This document shows positions 41,107-51,389 of a stretch of 64,000 nucleotides of DNA, in pieces; the stretch's first letter is position 1, and the number at the start of each line of letters is the position of its first letter. The notes beneath the pieces were generated by a model, which saw nothing but the letters and a program-made list of their open reading frames with translations, did not search any database and had not been told where the DNA came from. Both the position numbers and the translations under genes were made by a program. The stretch comes from Coenobita brevimanus (Eukaryota > Arthropoda > Malacostraca > Decapoda > Coenobitidae), in contig JAVRFU010000132.1 of the NCBI GenBank assembly GCA_032717465.1, positions 336,001 to 400,000 of the forward strand. The letters are read 5' to 3'.

Positions 41107-42847
41107 CGTTATCGTGTTCGTGTTCTTGAGGCAGTTCTGCTTCATCACCAAACTAGCTCCCGTAACATCACTAACCAACACCGATGACTGACATCTCAAA
41201 TCACTAGCTCCCTCGACCAGTGCCCAGTTATCAAGCCTCTTCCCCTATATGTTGCTGAGAGGAGAATTGGGTGATATTTTTATAGCCTCGTGACTGACTT
41301 GAGATGGCACAGTACTCGTTACCAACAGTGTATCAGGCGCCTTGGTCATAATTCTTAGTCCTTTCGAAGAGATTATATTTAAACGATTCAGTTTAGGTTT
41401 AGGATGGACTAACTTGCCTACCTGCTTACCTGCCTGTGTGCCTGCCTGTCTGCCTACCTAATTACCTACCCACTTACCTGTGTCCCTGCGTGCCTGCCTG
41501 TCTTCCTACCTACCTACCTACCTGTCTACACACACACACACACACACACACACAAAGGCTAGGGAGACATGTTTAAGGCTATTTAGTGATGAGATGAACC
41601 CCGTGATAAAACTAGCAAGGTTTTGTTTGGTGTGTCCTGCCCTCTGTTTCTCCAACCCACAAACCTGTTTATTTATTTCCATATTAAGACAAACCCCCCA
41701 TTTACCATATAATATTCGAAGTTCCTATTTATTCTCTTAGTTATTATTTATCTTCCATCTTAATTATCCATAGACTACCCCAAAGCTGTCTCATTATTAC
41801 CATACTAATCAGATCCACCTCTTTCTCAGACACTCTTTCTCAGTGTAATTATTTATCCCAAAACCAATTTATTCTCAAGCTCAGCTAAACCCACCTTTAT
41901 GTGTTAGTTTTATGTTTTTCCTTTTTAATATTAACTTGCCTTATTGTGAAACGTTTGGTGGTTATATAAGTGAAGACAAAGGATTAAGTAAGCAGTCCTA
42001 AACTCTGGTTGAGACAGAGAACGTTGATAAGGCAAAAGAATGATTATAAATGTATGTCGACCCAGCATCCTAGCCGTCAATTCTCCAAGTCTAGAGAGAG
42101 GGCCGAGGGAGCGCAGTAGTGAATGGAGTCAGTGTGGACCGCGAGTGAGCTAAGAGAGGACGGACGCCCGTTTCACTCCCTCCAGGGACAGAGTGTCGCG
42201 GCTGTGTTAGTGGTTCGGTTCCTTACTCTCCTGCAGAAGTCTCACCTCGAAGCCTCCTTCCCCTCTTTCACAAGTCTCAAAAGCCTCCTTGAGCACCTAC
42301 AGCAGTATTTTTCCCCTCCTGCAAAAGTCTCAAAAGCTTCCTTGAGCACCTACAAGTCTCATTCAGTGGCCTACTCCTCCTCCAGAAGTCTCAAAAACCT
42401 CCTTCACCCCCCTGAAGAAGTCTCACCCAGTCCCCTTCCCTCCTGCAGAGGTCCAAGCTCAAAGCCTTATGGTTTACATGCAGTGTATTTTTCTGGAATA
42501 GAACAGTGAATTTACCTAACATTTTCTGAGTGTCGATGAAACCTGTTAGCTCCGTGATAATGAGGGACGGCATCAGTGCTTAGGACGATTGTGTGATACC
42601 ATTCCGGCAGAAGTAACTAAAACTCCATTAGTATATTTCTTTACAACGAAGCATCTTTAGGCTGGTTGAGAAGGTTGCAGAGAACCTTCAAGACACAGGA
42701 GGTTCACCTGAAAGGATAATGATACGATTCCGGCAGATATAAGGACAAGACACAATTTTTTCCGCTACGACAAGAGTACAAGCCTTCAAGCTGGTTGAGA
42801 AGGCAGCAGAGAACCTTCCAAATAGAGGAGGTTCAAGTCCAAGATTG

Positions 42848-42951
42848 ATGGTGGAAGAGATGAGACTTGGCGACGGAGGTAAGACTGAGGGAGATGGTGG
42901 CGGTGGCGGGGGTCTACAGGCAGGCAAGTGGAGCGCCGACCCCGAGACTGG
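42848..42951 (+). pseudogene. Candidate exon (copy B), left part before the CSD insertion
   Basis: ATG at 42848; MVEEMRLGDGGKTEGDGGGG, LQAGKWSADPETG as in copy A. The insertion follows CCGAGACTGG (42942-42951). Reading continues in frame into CSD copy 4, giving a fused open frame. The rest of the exon resumes at 44364. Confidence 0.4.
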
Positions 42952-44363
42952 CAGTTCCGGTCTAGCAGCCGTAGGAGGAGGATCACTGCCGCCTAGTGAG
43001 ACCTTCCCAGCCATGCTCGACCAGCGCTCTACTGCCACCGCCTACGACCCGTTGAGGGGGGCATCCAGCAGTAGTTCTAGGCCGCCGGGAGCCACGAAGA
43101 TCACAGGTGCGGTGGTGTGGTTCAACGTGAAGTCTGGGTACGGCTTCATCAAGCGCCGGGACACCGGTGCTGATGTTTTCGTGCACAGACTCCGGATCGT
43201 TGCACCTAACCCCCGACACTTTCGGCGCTCTCTTGGCGAGGGTGAGGCTGTGGAGTTACGGCTCCGTCAGTCACCCAAGGGTCCCGAGGCTACGGATGTC
43301 ACTGGGCCGGGAGGTGCTGCTGTGCAGGGCTCTGCCCATGCACGGCGGCGCCCCACGGCCCAGAGGCGCCAGTCTCGTGATCTGGGTGTTCTGGGGAGAC
43401 TAATCTCCTGGTCTCGATGTGCGTCGCTACGGCACAGGCTTTTTGTGGGGGTGACAAGGCTCTGTTGCACGTTCTCCTCCCTCAGATCTTTGAGGAGAAC
43501 GGGCTACCAAGACTTGTCATCCCCCAGAGCTTTGTCGGAGACGCACATTCAGCCCCACGCCCAGATCGTCGTCCCCGGCGGCCTCCTGCGCAGCCCAAGT
43601 CCCGGCCACCTCCACCTCGGCCCCGCCGTACACCGCGCAAACGGCTGTGCCTGGACGGACCCCTCAACAGGGCGACTGGCTCGTCTGTCTCTCCCCCTAC
43701 CGACCCGGCACCGATCACGGCCATGGAGCTTGACACCATCACCACCTTTGCTGAGATCCACTCCTTGCCGTCTGCAGCCGAGGGGGAAAGGGCTGCCGTA
43801 CCCGTTTCGCCAACCACCGCGACGTCGAGGGCCCTTCCCCCCCTGTTTTTCCACCTGCTGCTGAGGGAGTGGATCTCACAACTTCCACCACCGATCCGCC
43901 GCCTGCAAGCCTCTCACCTGCCCTTCTTCTGCCATCCTCTGCCGAGTCAGACGATGCTCGTGAGCTCCTCGCCGCCAGGTTCGAACGCGGCTTAACTCTA
44001 GCTCTCAGCCGGGTCCTTCAAGACTCCCCTTTAGGCGTTCCACCTCGCCTTAGGGACTCGGGGGAGCTGGAGTTGTACGAGGATATAGATCGCGACTCCG
44101 AGTATACCGACGTCTCCGACTCTGATGAGCAGCCTTGAGGTGCTTCTTTGCCCAGCCGTTTTTCTCCACCGACCATCGCACCTTCCCCTGCCCCTGCCGC
44201 CTTCCTCTCGTCCTTCAGCCTGCTGTTCCCGCTCCCCCTCGTCCTTCAGCCTGCTGTTCCCGCTTTGCTCTGAATCGAGAGCTTGATTCCGCCATTTCCC
44301 TGACGGGCTCTCTGTTTGCCCGTGCCCCTACATGTGCGGGGCGAATATCTACACACACACACA
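42952..44363 (+). mobile_element. CSD retroposon copy 4 ((AC)n tail, 10-bp TSD, empty site known)
   Basis: The 1,412-bp insertion lies between CCGAGACTGG at 42942-42951 and 44364-44373. The same site in duplication copy A (about 26637-26646) has a single CCGAGACTGG and no insertion, which defines both ends exactly. The 5' end is CAGTTCCGGTCTAGCAGCCG; the 3' end is GGGGCGAATATCT followed by (AC)n. The 3' end matches copy 1. It inserted after, or on one copy of, the segmental duplication. Confidence 0.95.
43013..44138 (+). pseudogene. Y-box-type cold-shock-domain ORF of CSD copy 4, two frameshifts
   Basis: Own ATG at 43013 (MLDQRSTATAYDPLRGASS). CSD: TGAVVWFNVKSGYGFIKRRD, ADVFVHRLRIVAPNPRH, then DVTGPGGAAVQGSAHARRR, with all family motifs in one frame to about 43380. 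The second block (MCVATAQAFCGGDKA, VLLPQIFEENGLPRLVIP, TPRKRLCLDGPLNRAT) is in the next frame from about 43417. A run of eight Cs at about 43836-43843 coincides with the second shift. The acidic C-terminus (ARELLAARFERGL, ELELYEDIDRDSEYTDVSDS) ends at 44138 in the third frame. That C-terminus is unlike copies 1-3. Confidence 0.82.
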
Positions 44364-44466
44364 CCGAGACTGGGCTGGTGACACTGACGGAGGCGGCTCT
44401 GGCCAGGCTAATCAACGCTGACCCCATTGACAAGTGGTCTCAACTCGACCCACAGCCAGTTGCAAG
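44364..44466 (+). pseudogene. Candidate exon (copy B), right part after the CSD insertion
   Basis: Resumes at CCGAGACTGG with LVTLTEAALARLINADPIDK and WSQLDPQPVA, ending at the donor GCAAG|GTAGTG (GT at 44467-44468), as in copy A. Confidence 0.4.
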
Positions 44467-44689
44467 GTAGTGTGCTTTGAAATTGTCGATGATAGTATGA
44501 TGATGGTGATGATGATGATGATGATGATGATATAACGATGATGTGGACCTATAGCAATGTGGTATTAAGTCGACCCATAGCTAGTTGCAAGGTATTTGGC
44601 CATAGCACTTTAATCTGGTCGTGTGTATGATGATGATAATGACTGATGATTTTATTCTGCACAGCCATGACCAAGAGTTCATCGGAATT

Positions 44690-44855
44690 TCTCAGCCAGC
44701 ATTGCGTCGTATCTTGTGTATTTCTCTTTCCTCCCCAGAGACAGGGAATATCCTTCCTTCCCATACTCTTTTCTTGTGTACTTCATATTGCTATCACATA
44801 GAAATAGTTCATGTAACAGCCCACATTGCCACAACCGGTAGGGAATGTGGGCAAA
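44690..44855 (+). repeat. Dispersed SYCYH open-frame repeat (copy B)
   Basis: Nearly identical to 26965-27130; see also 22755-22925. Confidence 0.5.
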
Positions 44856-45317
44856 CTTTGGCTGTCCCGTACCACACCACTCTGAGATTTTAACCTTCCT
44901 GTATTGCAACGTAGTATATTGATGATGTGAGCTTAAAGCAAGGTACTGTGTTAGTACTGTCCTTGGGTGATGATGGGAACGGTGAGACTTGCACGGAACC
45001 ACTTTGATTTTGCCAGTACTGGCCAGAAATACTGATGATAAGAGTCCGCTGTTGCTTGTGTTCGTTCTTGATGATGACGTCAACCTGTTGCAAGGCAAAA
45101 AAGTCGACTTTTCTCATCCGGCTGGAGCTATAAAAGGTGGTACAGGAGAGATACTGAGATAGCATGATCAAGTAATAAGTGTCCACTCACTAGGTGTACT
45201 GTAGAACACATCCGAGATGGCAAGGGTAAATTTGTGGCCCTTTTTTTACAGCAGCATTTGTCGTTGTTTTGGCAAGTATCTGGTACCACTGGAAAACAGC
45301 TTTCACCACAGTTTAAA

Positions 45318-45600
45318 AAAACCACGACAAGCCATGATCGGCACAACAGCTGAGGAGAGAAAAAATAATGGTGCTGTTTTCTTGCCTAGCGGAAAAGTTT
45401 TGGCGTTTTTCGGGAATATTTGGCTCTATGGAAAAAATAAAAAAGAGTTCAATAGATGGAAAGTTGACAATGTTTTGGTGTTCCTCAAAGCAGGGCAATT
45501 TTACAAGCCATACTGGGCAAGAACTTCACTTATTGATACCAAATTTTAGCTGAAGTATCGTGTTCTCATTCGATTCGCCCACTTAAGAAGAGTATCCTGT
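45318..45600. other. Unassigned open sequence right of the duplication
   Basis: A + strand frame (45217-45549) of about 110 codons crosses the duplication edge and has no recognisable domain, so it is not called as a gene. Confidence 0.3.
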
Positions 45601-45602
45601 CC

Positions 45603-45974
<372 letters not shown>

Positions 45975-46189
45975 TCACACGTACCAAAACCTCGATTAAA
46001 CCTATAATTGCATATAAGGATTTAATTTTGGTTGTCAGAGGAAGTCTTATCAGGCGTGGTCATGAGATTACAGATGCTTAAAGACAGAGTATTATTGTTG
46101 AATTGATGGTAACTCCAAGGGGGCTAACAGAGACTTGTTCTTTGTTGAGGTCTGTTCATGAAGATATTGTAAAAGATTCTTGGTACTGT

Positions 46190-46465
46190 AGCCTATGATT
46201 ATGGTCGTTCTTGTTGATACTGATCTTGGTGCTTAACTCTGGTCTGCCTGGCCGAGCAGACGCGTCGACCAAAGGCAAGGATCTACTTTTGAGGGGCTGT
46301 CCTACAAGTATTGGGATTCGTTGCCCCCTTGTGCTAGACAGCGCCTCAACAGGTTCGGTCCAGGTTCCTTCCCACGGCGAGGTGTAGGGAAATATGGGGA
46401 TATATGGCTCCCGGGTGTGCGCCACATCTGCACCGCCCAGGATGCACAGCGCCACCACGTGTAGG
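46190..46465 (-). repeat. Dispersed repeat, inverted copy (CTGCTCGGCCAGGCAG family)
   Basis: On the minus strand ATATTTCCCTACACCTCGCC, AGGCGCTGTCTAGCACAAGG, ACTTGTAGGACAGCCCC and GTCTGCTCGGCCAGGCAG match 50810-51020 in order. Confidence 0.7.
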
Positions 46466-46584
46466 CTCACCTTCTGGGCGACAGACATGATGTAAACTGC
46501 ATGAATGGCACACAGAATATCAAGGCCCTATGCAAAGAGATCTATTAAGGATAAGTGATGACAGAGATAGTCGTTGAGTTGTAG

Positions 46585-46640
46585 TTGTGAGGTAGGAATG
46601 AGTCTCCTTGGTTACTAGTCGAGTTTGCTTTCAAGTCTGA
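46585..46640 (-). repeat. Dispersed repeat (ACTAGTAACCAAGGAGACTC family)
   Basis: Short copy of the repeat at 31465 and 53825. Confidence 0.6.
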
Positions 46641-46741
46641 CTGCACTTGGTAGAAAGGGGTGGCGGGTGTTTGTCAGCTTCTAGTAAATCCACTATAGGA
46701 GGATTTATGGTGCTCTTTACTATGCATATTTATCCCCAGTA

Positions 46742-46777
<36 letters not shown>

Positions 46778-46897
46778 AACGATCCAAGAGAATATTAATC
46801 TCCCATATGCAAAGAAACAGCTTAGGAAAAGCTACAAGGCCTGCTTAGCTAACAAGACCACGCCCTATGACTCACTAGCAGCGACTATCTCAGCCAT

Positions 46898-46899
46898 GT

Positions 46900-46945
<46 letters not shown>
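46898..46945 (+). repeat. (GT)n microsatellite
   Basis: GT run; a (CT)n run lies upstream at about 46749-46778. Confidence 0.95.
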
Positions 46946-46946
<1 letters not shown>

Positions 46947-47053
46947 ATATGCATGTCAGGATGCGTGTGTGCGTGCTTGCATGTCTCTCCATCCACCCTT
47001 CCCACACTGACGCACAAGGACAGAGTAGCATCGTGGCCACATGTTGAAAACTG

Positions 47054-47257
47054 TACTCTTTTCACCTTAACTTGGCCCAGATTTTCGTCCTTTTGCAGCT
47101 TAACGTAGGTAAGTGAAGGGAAAGGACAGTACTGTGGCACTACAGGTTTCCACAGCACTTCTTCTTGACTAGCGTCCCATTTTAGTGTGTACTGTTACAG
47201 CTCAGCATTCAAAGCGGAGAGATGGCAATTTTAGGCCAAGTTAGAGGAAAAGGGGTA
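47054..47257 (+). repeat. TA-type MITE
   Basis: TA, then CTCTTTTCACCTTAACTTGG; right end GGCCAAGTTAGAGGAAAAGGG then TA. About 200 bp, well preserved. Confidence 0.82.
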
Positions 47258-47705
47258 GTCATAGTGGTTTAGAAAGGAGGTTTGAACAGGTCCCTTGCAA
47301 AGCTGGCTCAGGTAATTTCTGTGGGGGGAATGGTTTTTGTCTCAGTGATGATAGTTTGTATTTGGGGTTTGGAGGACTCTTATCTCCTTTTCCTTGGCAG
47401 TTTATTATCTCTAGTACATATCAGTATTTTCCTTCATACTTTATATAAACATAATATGTATTTTCTTCATATAATACATTCATACAAAACCGGAGTCATA
47501 GACTGACCTCTCTCTCTCTCTCTCTCTCTTTCGTAAGCGAAAGCATTATCATCTTTAAAAACATCTATATTTGGTTCATCCGACTGTGCACAAATAACAC
47601 AATATCATGAGATCTTTCTTCTCTTGTGACAGGGCATCATTTCTCTGTTATCACATTTATTTTGGTTCATCTAGTCAGTTATTTTTATGCTTGAGACGCT
47701 TTGTA
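47258..47705. other. No gene; (CT)n at 47508-47530
   Basis: Hydrophobic open frames only; nothing recognised. Confidence 0.3.
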
Positions 47706-47713
47706 TAGAGCTT

Positions 47714-48195
47714 AGTAGCTTGCTATGGCGCCAGTACCACCATCGCATTAATTATTCAGTAAGGATGGCCACAGTAATAGCTTTATATAAGGTTCAGTAG
47801 CTTGCCATGGGCGCAGCACTGACATCACAGTAGCTATTCAGTGAAGGTGGCCATAGCAGTAACGTTATAGAGCCCAGTAGCTTGCCATGGCGCCAGTACC
47901 ATCATCACACTAATTTTTCAATAAGGGTGTCCACACTACTAACTTTATGTAGGGTCCAGTAGCTTGCCATGGCGCTAGTACCACCGTTACGTTAGTTATT
48001 CAGTGAAGGTGATCGCAGTAATAACTTTATAGGGCCTAGTAGCTTGCCATGACACCAGTACCACCATCACATTAATTTTTCAATAAGGGTGTCCACACTA
48101 CTAACTTTATGTAAGGTCCAGTAGCTTGCCATGGCCTCAGCATCACCATCACATTAGTTATTCAGTGAGGGTGGTCGCAGTATGATGGTAGCAGG
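47714..48195 (+). repeat. Tandem repeat, unit about 81 bp, six units
   Basis: AGTAGCTTGC starts at about 47714, 47796, 47876, 47958, 48038 and 48120, i.e. spacings of 82, 80, 82, 80 and 82. Each unit contains CATGGCGCCAGTACCACCAT and TTATTCAGTGAAGG-like parts. Confidence 0.9.
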
Positions 48196-48442
48196 GACAA
48201 CGTAGTATAAAAACAACCCCATAACTTTCCCTTGACCGATGTTCACGTACGAAATGAAGTCTGAGTCCATATTTGTAAATTTTCTTGATCTTAAGTGGCA
48301 TACGATATCATTTTTTTTTTATTTAATGCCAGAAAAGGAAGAAAGCAGAGTATTATCCCTAGATCCATGAAAATCCGTGCCTTTCAAATAATTTGGACAA
48401 AAACAAAATGCCAAATTTCAAGATTAATTCATTTTGAGATTT

Positions 48443-48445
<3 letters not shown>
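48196..48445. other. No gene seen
   Basis: AT-rich spacer before an AC microsatellite. Confidence 0.3.

Positions 48446-48446
<1 letters not shown>

Positions 48447-48526
<80 letters not shown>
48447..48526 (+). repeat. (AC)n microsatellite
   Basis: About 40 AC units. Confidence 0.96.
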
Positions 48527-48527
<1 letters not shown>

Positions 48528-48824
48528 GGTAATCTATATATATACTCTGTGAGTAGACTTGACAGCCCGTTCCCAAAGGCCTGGCAGTCTTCTTACACGC
48601 CACGCACCTTGCTTATCATCAAAATGGGTGCAGTTCCTTTCCCTCAGCTGGCCTTGTGGTTGATTCCTTAGGTACTCCATATTTACTGCCGTCAGAGGGG
48701 GTCCAGATGATATCAAGGGTAGTACAGTATTCAGATCGCCCCGTATGGCCAGTCTCGCTATCTTGCTATGTAGTCTTGGTGCGGTTTTTGCTCGCGGTTG
48801 TAAATATATCTGGTAATATGGTTT

Positions 48825-49020
48825 TCATCTCCTCTTGTGCCTCGATTTCCTTAGGACAGATGCAGTATTTCTTACCTCGTTTGCAGCTACATTTTTCTTG
48901 TGCCTCAGTTTTCTTTAGACAGGTGCAGCATTTCTTATCTACGTTTGCATTTGTGTTAGTCATTTGCCTAGATTTCCTTTAAGACAGATGCAGTTTTTTC
49001 TCTATGTTTACAGCTGTAGT
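48825..49020. repeat. Three-unit tandem repeat, about 65-70 bp
   Basis: TTTCCTTAGGACAGATGCAG, TTTCTTTAGACAGGTGCAGC and TTTCCTTTAAGACAGATGCA head three diverged units. Each contains a run toward GTTTGCAGCTAC or GTTTACAGCTG. The minus strand gives a Cys/Lys-rich frame (48766-48963) created by the repeat. Confidence 0.65.
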
Positions 49021-49265
49021 GTCATTACCTTCGCTAACGGTGTCGGAAGGCCGTTTTCATCCGTGTCAGTCAAAAAGTTGGCATCGGATTTTAATAAAGA
49101 TCTAGCGGACAGGTGGACAAAGGAGCAAGAAAGAGTTGTTTCAGTTTTGAGGTGGATCCGAGTCTGGAGTCTGGAGTAAATAGTAATTTTATTTGTCGTT
49201 GGTCAAGGCATGTGCCCTCATAGTGTTTTCTGATTTATATTGTACTGTCGGCTTCACAATGCACT
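49021..49265. other. No gene supported
   Basis: Short open frame only; nothing recognised. Confidence 0.3.
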
Positions 49266-49269
49266 GTTC

Positions 49270-49455
49270 ACTCCAACTAGGCGTAAAAGTGCCATCATCA
49301 CCCTGAATGCTGAGCTATGAGAAGAGATTAACACTAGGATGTGACGCTAGTCACGAAAAACTGCTATGGAAGGAATGAGAAGCCGTATCATTAACTCTGC
49401 CACTAGGTTACGGGAAATAGCTTGCAAAGGTCGGAAATATCACCAGGTTAAATAT
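49270..49455 (-). repeat. TA-type MITE, diverged
   Basis: On the minus strand: CTTTGCAAGCTATTTCCCG, the CAGAGTTAATGATACGG core, CTCAGCATTCAGGGTGATGA and CACTTTTACGCCTAGTTGGA. Confidence 0.65.
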
Positions 49456-49695
49456 TCCCTACTGTCTTCAAACTGTGTCAAGGCCTAGTAATGTCCTGCT
49501 AAGCTAATCAGTAACATTCAGTGGGCTGGAAGGGTTGGAATCTGGTTCACTAGTTAGGGGACCCATAGATGATTCTCCTTGATACGATGCGTCAGGGTGG
49601 AAAGCGGCGGACAGGCCCAAGTGTGAGTAGGGGCGGTGGAACAATAGGCTAACTTTTGTCCTTAGTGTGAAGTAGACGCAGTGGAGTAGTAAGCC

Positions 49696-49747
<52 letters not shown>

Positions 49748-49935
49748 TATTATTATTATATCACAGTTAGCGTCCTATTTAAAACCGTTAGTAGAAACTG
49801 CTTTGATATGGGTATGGCTAATTTGATAGTGTATATGTAATAGTGATCAAATTGAATTGTATGTGAATGATGTGTAGTCCATATTACTGGGCACGTAGCT
49901 GATAGTCCTGCCACTTTTATATATACAGTTTTTAG
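49456..49935. repeat. (ATT)n tract in otherwise empty sequence
   Basis: ATT triplets at about 49698-49757. No gene or other element was recognised in this stretch. Confidence 0.6.
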
Positions 49936-49999
49936 GTGTAGTAGCTTCAGGGAACGACTCTGTCTGTCTGTCTGTCTGTCATTAATGATTTTAGGACCC

Positions 50000-50325
50000 G
50001 AGGTGCATCACTCCAATGCACTATAGCGACATCAGCGGAGCCACACCACTGCACACTATACCATACCATACCACACCATACCACACCACACCACACCACA
50101 CCACACCACACCACACCACACCATACCATTCTACCCTACCACATCACACCACATCACTTCACCACAGCATTATAACGACATCAGCGGGGCTTCACCACTG
50201 CACGCCATACCATTCCCTACCATGCCACACCATACCATTCTGCCCTTCCACATCACTCCACCACAGCACAGCACACCACAGCACAGCAAAGCACACCACA
50301 CCACACCACACCACACCAAGAGCAT
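50000..50325 (+). repeat. (ACCAC/ACCAT)n array in two higher-order units
   Basis: CACTATAGCGACATCAGCGG at about 50019 and CATTATAACGACATCAGCGG at about 50168 each head a block of CCATACCACACCA repeats, giving two units of about 150 bp. Confidence 0.8.
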
Positions 50326-50805
50326 TAACCGAAGGGTCCTGAAATTTCCTCATCAGATACTTTTGTTTTTATTAAATTATTTTTTATTTAATCCAATCTC
50401 AGCTCACTGCGCCTTTAAATCATCCTGTCAGTCCCACTACACATTACTTGACAACCCGCAAATAAACGAATAAATAAATGAATAAATTAAGTAAATGATT
50501 AAATAGATAAGTATATAAAGTAATAGACAAGTCGCTAACTCACTCACTCACTACGTAAATCTGTAAAAAAATAAAACACATTCCCTTCTCAGACACCTGC
50601 AGTTCTAGTCCTACACTCTCCACTCTCTCTCCTTTCTCCTTCGATTCCCAGCTGGCCAATGCACCTGATTTACCTCCACCTCCACGCTAATACAATCATT
50701 TGGCTGCCCTGCCCATCTCACCACCTGTGCCCACTTGTCTAAACACATTTTAATATCCCTACCCACTTTTTTGTTCTCTCTCCTTTCTTGCCACATTTCC
50801 TCTGG
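50326..50805. other. No gene supported
   Basis: AT-rich, with (AATA)-like short repeats at about 50460-50510. Confidence 0.3.
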
Positions 50806-50807
50806 TA

Positions 50808-51055
50808 GTGGCTTTGTGCACCCTGAATGGAGCAGCTGCAGCGTCCACCCAGGAGCCAAGCCTCCCCATACTTCCCTGCATTTCACCGTGGGGAGGACCT
50901 TGGTCCGGCGCTGTCTGCCACAAGGGGACGTTGTATTTGCTGTACTATTCTTGTAGGACGTCCCCGCAGAAGCAGTGGCTTACCTGTGGCCCACGGGTCT
51001 GCTCGGCCAGGCAGCCTGGGATTGCAGCAGCAGCAGCAACAACAACAACAACAAC
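50808..51055 (+). repeat. Dispersed repeat with (CAG/CAA)n tail
   Basis: CATACTTCCCTGCATTTCAC, GGCGCTGTCTGCCACAAGGG, TTCTTGTAGGACGTCCCC and CTGCTCGGCCAGGCAGCC match the inverted copy at 46190-46465. Here it ends in CAG and CAA repeats, a retroposon-like tail. It may be a SINE or a LINE 3' end; no tRNA-like head was recognised. Confidence 0.65.
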
Positions 51056-51389
51056 TTTGTCCACATTTTCCTTGGTGCAATACGTAACAAAATCTGTCAC
51101 CGAGAATACGAGCTCAGTTTGAACAGGCCATCAGTGTTGTTAGTAGCCTATAGATTATGGGTGTAGCAGACAAGGTAAATCGCTAACGGAGAGATGCTAC
51201 GAACCCCAAGTTTTGGACATGCCGTCAGTATAGTTAGTATTCCTTGTAGGGCAGGTTCGTGTAGTTGGGATGGCCTTATCTCGCGAGACATTCATCAAGT
51301 CTTATTCACACCACACTGAGTTACACCTGCCATGAATCACTATCAGATTTACGGTGTTTATATTTGGCAAGGGGAAATATGTGACACTT
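51056..51389. other. No gene seen
   Basis: Unremarkable spacer. Confidence 0.3.

Larger units (their letters stand above)
39525..45317 (+). repeat. Segmental duplication, copy B (with CSD insertion)
   Basis: Direct counterpart of 23181-27588, about 4.38 kb after removing the 1,412-bp CSD copy 4 and one 10-bp repeat. The left edge abuts the tail of CSD copy 3. The right edge is the TTTAAA after CACCACAG at about 45317, beyond which the two copies are unrelated. Microsatellites differ in length between copies. A short GATA-LINE end is included at about 40034-40115 (-). Confidence 0.93.

Noticed and set aside
45217..45549. 110-codon frame across the right end of duplication copy B
   Set aside because: It joins unrelated sequences across a duplication boundary, starts in repeat sequence and matches no known family.
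48766..48963. Cysteine-rich 65-codon frame, possible metal-binding or secreted peptide
   Set aside because: The cysteine pattern follows a three-unit DNA tandem repeat. No signal peptide or splice context is visible.
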